Part shown: piece after piece, positions 7,362 to 9,146 of the stretch
How the letters are laid out: every line of letters begins with the position of its first letter
Numbering within the stretch: the first letter of the stretch is position 1
Assembly (NCBI GenBank): GCA_946611835.1
Contig: CAMOEE010000097.1
Location: forward strand, 1 to 9,146
Reading direction: 5' to 3'
From: an uncultured Treponema sp.
GTDB lineage: Bacteria; Spirochaetota; Spirochaetia; Treponematales; Treponemataceae
Length of the DNA: 9,146 nt
The notes under the pieces: generated by a model
Seen by the model: only the letters and a program-made list of their open reading frames with translations
What the model was told of the DNA's origin: nothing
Database searches by the model: none
Made by a program: the position numbers and the translations under genes

Positions 7362-7994
7362 TTATTCCTTCCAGAAATGTTCTTCGATTTCGAGACAAAG
7401 CGCATGGTAGACCGGAAGATGATACTCCTGAATCATGAATGTCTCGTTTGAAGGAACGATGATTGTGATGTCAGCCAAATCTTTGATTTTACCGCCTGAT
7501 TTTCCTGTGAGGGCGATTGTCTTCAGGCCCTTTGCCTTCGCTACGACAGTGGCATAAATCACATCTGCGCTGTTACCACTCGTCGTAATCCCCAAAAAGA
7601 CATCCTCTGGCTTTCCGAAACCGTTTACCTGCTGGGCGAACATTACATTACCGTCAACATCGTTGAGACTTGCGGTCATAAGGGCGCTTTGGTTCGTGAG
7701 TGCGATTGCGGGAAGAGACCCCTGAAGCTTGTCGGAAAGGTACGTGCCTGTGTCCTGGTCAATTTCCTTGAGCTTTGAGAGAAATTCAGATTCTGGCTTA
7801 CGAATTTTGACAAATGATTTTAAGAGCTCGCCTGTGATGTGGTCTGAGTCGGCCGCACTTCCGCCGTTACCTGCTACGAGAAGTTTCCCGCCCTTTTCAT
7901 AAGAATTGATAATGGCTTTAGCCGCCTGGCGAATGTCGTTCTCGCATACAGAGAGTGCCGGATATCGTTCAATAAGCTGTTTGATATGGTCCAT
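7362..7994 (-). CDS. gmhA: Phosphoheptose isomerase (SIS domain)
   Basis: A 210-residue SIS-domain protein that should convert sedoheptulose 7-phosphate to D-glycero-D-manno-heptose 7-phosphate, the first step of the heptose pathway. It has AGNGGSAADSDH (41-52), ITTSGNS (136-142) and a C-terminal MIQEYHLPVYH (187-197). His52/Glu56 and Gln189/His197 keep the spacing of the E. coli GmhA residues His61/Glu65 and Gln172/His180. Compared with classical GmhA (about 190 residues) there is an insertion of roughly 27 residues around 66-92, charged and probably helical, before SLPAIALT. The gene begins two bases after the hddA stop, with GAGGA lying inside the end of hddA, which suggests translational coupling. 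Another SIS phosphosugar isomerase activity is possible, but the neighbours make heptose by far the likeliest. Confidence 0.9.
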   Translation of the reverse strand: MDHIKQLIERYPALSVCENDIRQAAKAIINSYEKGGKLLVAGNGGSAADSDHITGELLKSFVKIRKPESEFLSKLKEIDQDTGTYLSDKLQGSLPAIALTNQSALMTASLNDVDGNVMFAQQVNGFGKPEDVFLGITTSGNSADVIYATVVAKAKGLKTIALTGKSGGKIKDLADITIIVPSNETFMIQEYHLPVYHALCLEIEEHFWKE

Positions 7995-7996
7995 AA

Positions 7997-8992
7997 TTAG
8001 TCCTCGAAATCTTCTGCCTGATACATTACGATTGTTGTGCCCTCATTCTCGAATTTGAAAGGCACATGAAGCTGGTTTTTGAGAGCCGCACGAACAGAGT
8101 CCTGTTTTTCTTTTGGAACATAGAAAAGAAGGAAACCTCCGCCACCAGCTCCCAGCAATTTTCCGCCGAGTGCTCCGGCCTTCATTGCCGCATTATACTG
8201 CTCGTCGATTGAGTCAGAAGAAATGCCAGAAGAAATACCCCGCTTGAGCTGCCATGTATAATCGAGAAGACGGCCGAAGTCGTCCAAATCCCTGTCCTTG
8301 TTTACAAGAACCTGCTCAGCCTGATCGACCAGCTCGTACATTTTTAGAAGTTCCTGAGTCTTGTCCTTCATCGATTTTTCGGTGGTTTTCTGAATTTCAG
8401 AAGAAAAACGAGAGATTCCTGTGAAGAAAAGCATGAGATTGTCGTTCAGGACTTTTTTTCGCTCAGGAGAGATAATGACCGGATTTACCGTGTAACCGTT
8501 TGCAGAAAAATTGATTCGGTTAAGTCCGCCGAAAGAGGCCGCAATCTGATCCTGAATGCCGCCAGCCTCCGCACAAAGAACCCGCTCCAGATGAATGGCA
8601 TCGTCGGCTAGCTTTCGTTTGTCGGCGTACTTTCCTTTGAGGGCATAGAAGGCCTCAAGCATACCGACGGCAAAAGAAGAGCTTGTGCCAAGACCGGTGC
8701 GAGCCGGCAAATCTGAATCGTAGACCAGACGAAGTTCGTGCATGTCCAGCCATTCCATAGCATTGCGGATTGCCGGGTGTTTGATTTCGGCATAGGAATT
8801 GACCTTTTCTTCTTTTGAATATGTGAGGTGTGTCTTGTACTCGAAGAATCTCGGAAGATGACGCACCGTTACATAACAGTATTTGTCGAAAGTGGTTGAG
8901 AGAACCGCTCCGCCATGCTCGTTGTAAAATCCTGAAAAATCCGTTCCGCCACCAAAAAAGCTCATGCGAAAGGGGGTTCGTGTGATAATCAA
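7997..8992 (-). CDS. hddA: D-glycero-alpha-D-manno-heptose 7-phosphate kinase (GHMP kinase)
   Basis: A 331-residue GHMP-family kinase expected to phosphorylate C1 of D-glycero-D-manno-heptose 7-phosphate with ATP, giving the 1,7-bisphosphate. Visible motifs are RTPFRMSFFGGGTDF near the N-terminus (5-19), the phosphate-binding loop LPARTGLGTSSSFAVG (95-110), GGIQDQIA with probable catalytic Asp148, and the C-terminal KLLGAGGGGFLLFY (278-291). The start is a TTG whose last two bases overlap the TGA stop of the upstream gene (TTGA overlap). It is supported by AAGGAG at 9006-9001 with an eight-base spacer and by the N-terminal motif starting right after it; the next in-frame Met (residue 10) would cut that motif. 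It is followed by gmhA and hddC-gmhB, the remaining steps of the same pathway. Confidence 0.92.
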   Translation of the reverse strand: MIITRTPFRMSFFGGGTDFSGFYNEHGGAVLSTTFDKYCYVTVRHLPRFFEYKTHLTYSKEEKVNSYAEIKHPAIRNAMEWLDMHELRLVYDSDLPARTGLGTSSSFAVGMLEAFYALKGKYADKRKLADDAIHLERVLCAEAGGIQDQIAASFGGLNRINFSANGYTVNPVIISPERKKVLNDNLMLFFTGISRFSSEIQKTTEKSMKDKTQELLKMYELVDQAEQVLVNKDRDLDDFGRLLDYTWQLKRGISSGISSDSIDEQYNAAMKAGALGGKLLGAGGGGFLLFYVPKEKQDSVRAALKNQLHVPFKFENEGTTIVMYQAEDFED

Positions 8993-9146
8993 TTAATGAA
9001 CTCCTTTAATGTCTCGATTAGAAGATTATTGTCATTTTTATCCCTTATTGCAAGACGGATAAAATCTTTGCCCTCGAAAACTTTTTTTGTGGAAAGATCT
9101 TTGATTAAAATTTGCTTGCTTTCCAAAAGCTGTTCAGCAAGTTTTT
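8989..9146 (-). CDS. C-terminal end of a fold-type I PLP aminotransferase, HisC/CobD-like (5' end outside window)
   Basis: This reading frame, too short for routine gene finding, runs in from the right edge for 51 codons and stops at TGA 8991-8989. Its tail contains QILIKDLS, then FIRLAIRDK and NNLLIETLKEF, the order seen at the C-terminus of histidinol-phosphate aminotransferases and threonine-phosphate decarboxylase-like enzymes (a 'gilirdcs' turn, a 'yiRvavR' strand, and a final helix after an Asn). The catalytic lysine and other active-site residues are outside the window, so substrate cannot be told. It overlaps hddA by four bases and is therefore very probably in the same operon, perhaps making an amino-sugar, aminoalcohol or phosphonate building block for the same surface structure. 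Confidence 0.65.
   Translation of the reverse strand, partial: KLAEQLLESKQILIKDLSTKKVFEGKDFIRLAIRDKNDNNLLIETLKEFIN
9001..9006 (-). promoter_or_regulatory. Ribosome binding site that fixes the TTG start of hddA
   Basis: AAGGAG on the minus strand lies inside the last codons of the upstream aminotransferase gene and eight bases before the TTG at 8992-8990. It is a near-perfect Shine-Dalgarno sequence at ideal distance, the main reason for accepting TTG as the start. Its position also allows termination-reinitiation coupling across the TTGA overlap. Confidence 0.75.

Overview
All genes in this window lie on the minus strand and read from the high-coordinate end to the low end: the 3' end of a PLP-dependent aminotransferase, hddA, gmhA, an hddC-gmhB fusion, two tandem 913-residue membrane proteins, and the 5' part of a LicC-like cytidylyltransferase. 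Gaps are a 4-base overlap, then 2, 3, 18, 38 and 70 bases, so most or all of it is probably one operon. The 70-base gap holds a good sigma-70-type promoter candidate that could drive the last gene separately. There is no gene-free stretch over 70 bases, and I saw no RNA gene, CRISPR array, insertion sequence or strong intrinsic terminator.

Right part (about 6054-9146): this encodes a complete route to an activated heptose. GmhA makes D-glycero-D-manno-heptose 7-phosphate from sedoheptulose 7-phosphate, HddA phosphorylates C1, and the fused HddC-GmhB protein removes the 7-phosphate and attaches the nucleotide, probably giving GDP-D-glycero-alpha-D-manno-heptose. Three genes cover four reactions.

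Middle part (514-6035): two paralogues, each joining a YidC/Oxa1-like membrane domain (about residues 30-222), a further membrane region (about 227-455) and a C-terminal alkaline-phosphatase/sulfatase-superfamily domain resembling LTA-synthase-type phosphotransferases (about 487-815). This is the most unusual content. The YidC part is almost identical between the copies, while the middle has diverged strongly. Automatic annotation would probably label both 'YidC insertase' and miss the catalytic domain.

Left part (1-443): the start of a protein with a degenerate winged-helix-like N-terminus followed by a nucleotidyltransferase of the CTP:phosphocholine cytidylyltransferase (LicC) type, cut by the window edge.

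Taken together this looks like a surface glycan or glycolipid locus: an activated heptose is made, and phospho-substituents may be added outside the cytoplasm by the fusion proteins, with a CDP-activated alcohol such as CDP-choline supplied by the LicC-like protein. The organism is uncertain. Moderate to low G+C, LicC-like genes with an N-terminal winged helix, and heptose plus LTA-synthase-like functions suggest a host-associated Treponema or a Bacillota such as a Lachnospiraceae. I favour Treponema, weakly.
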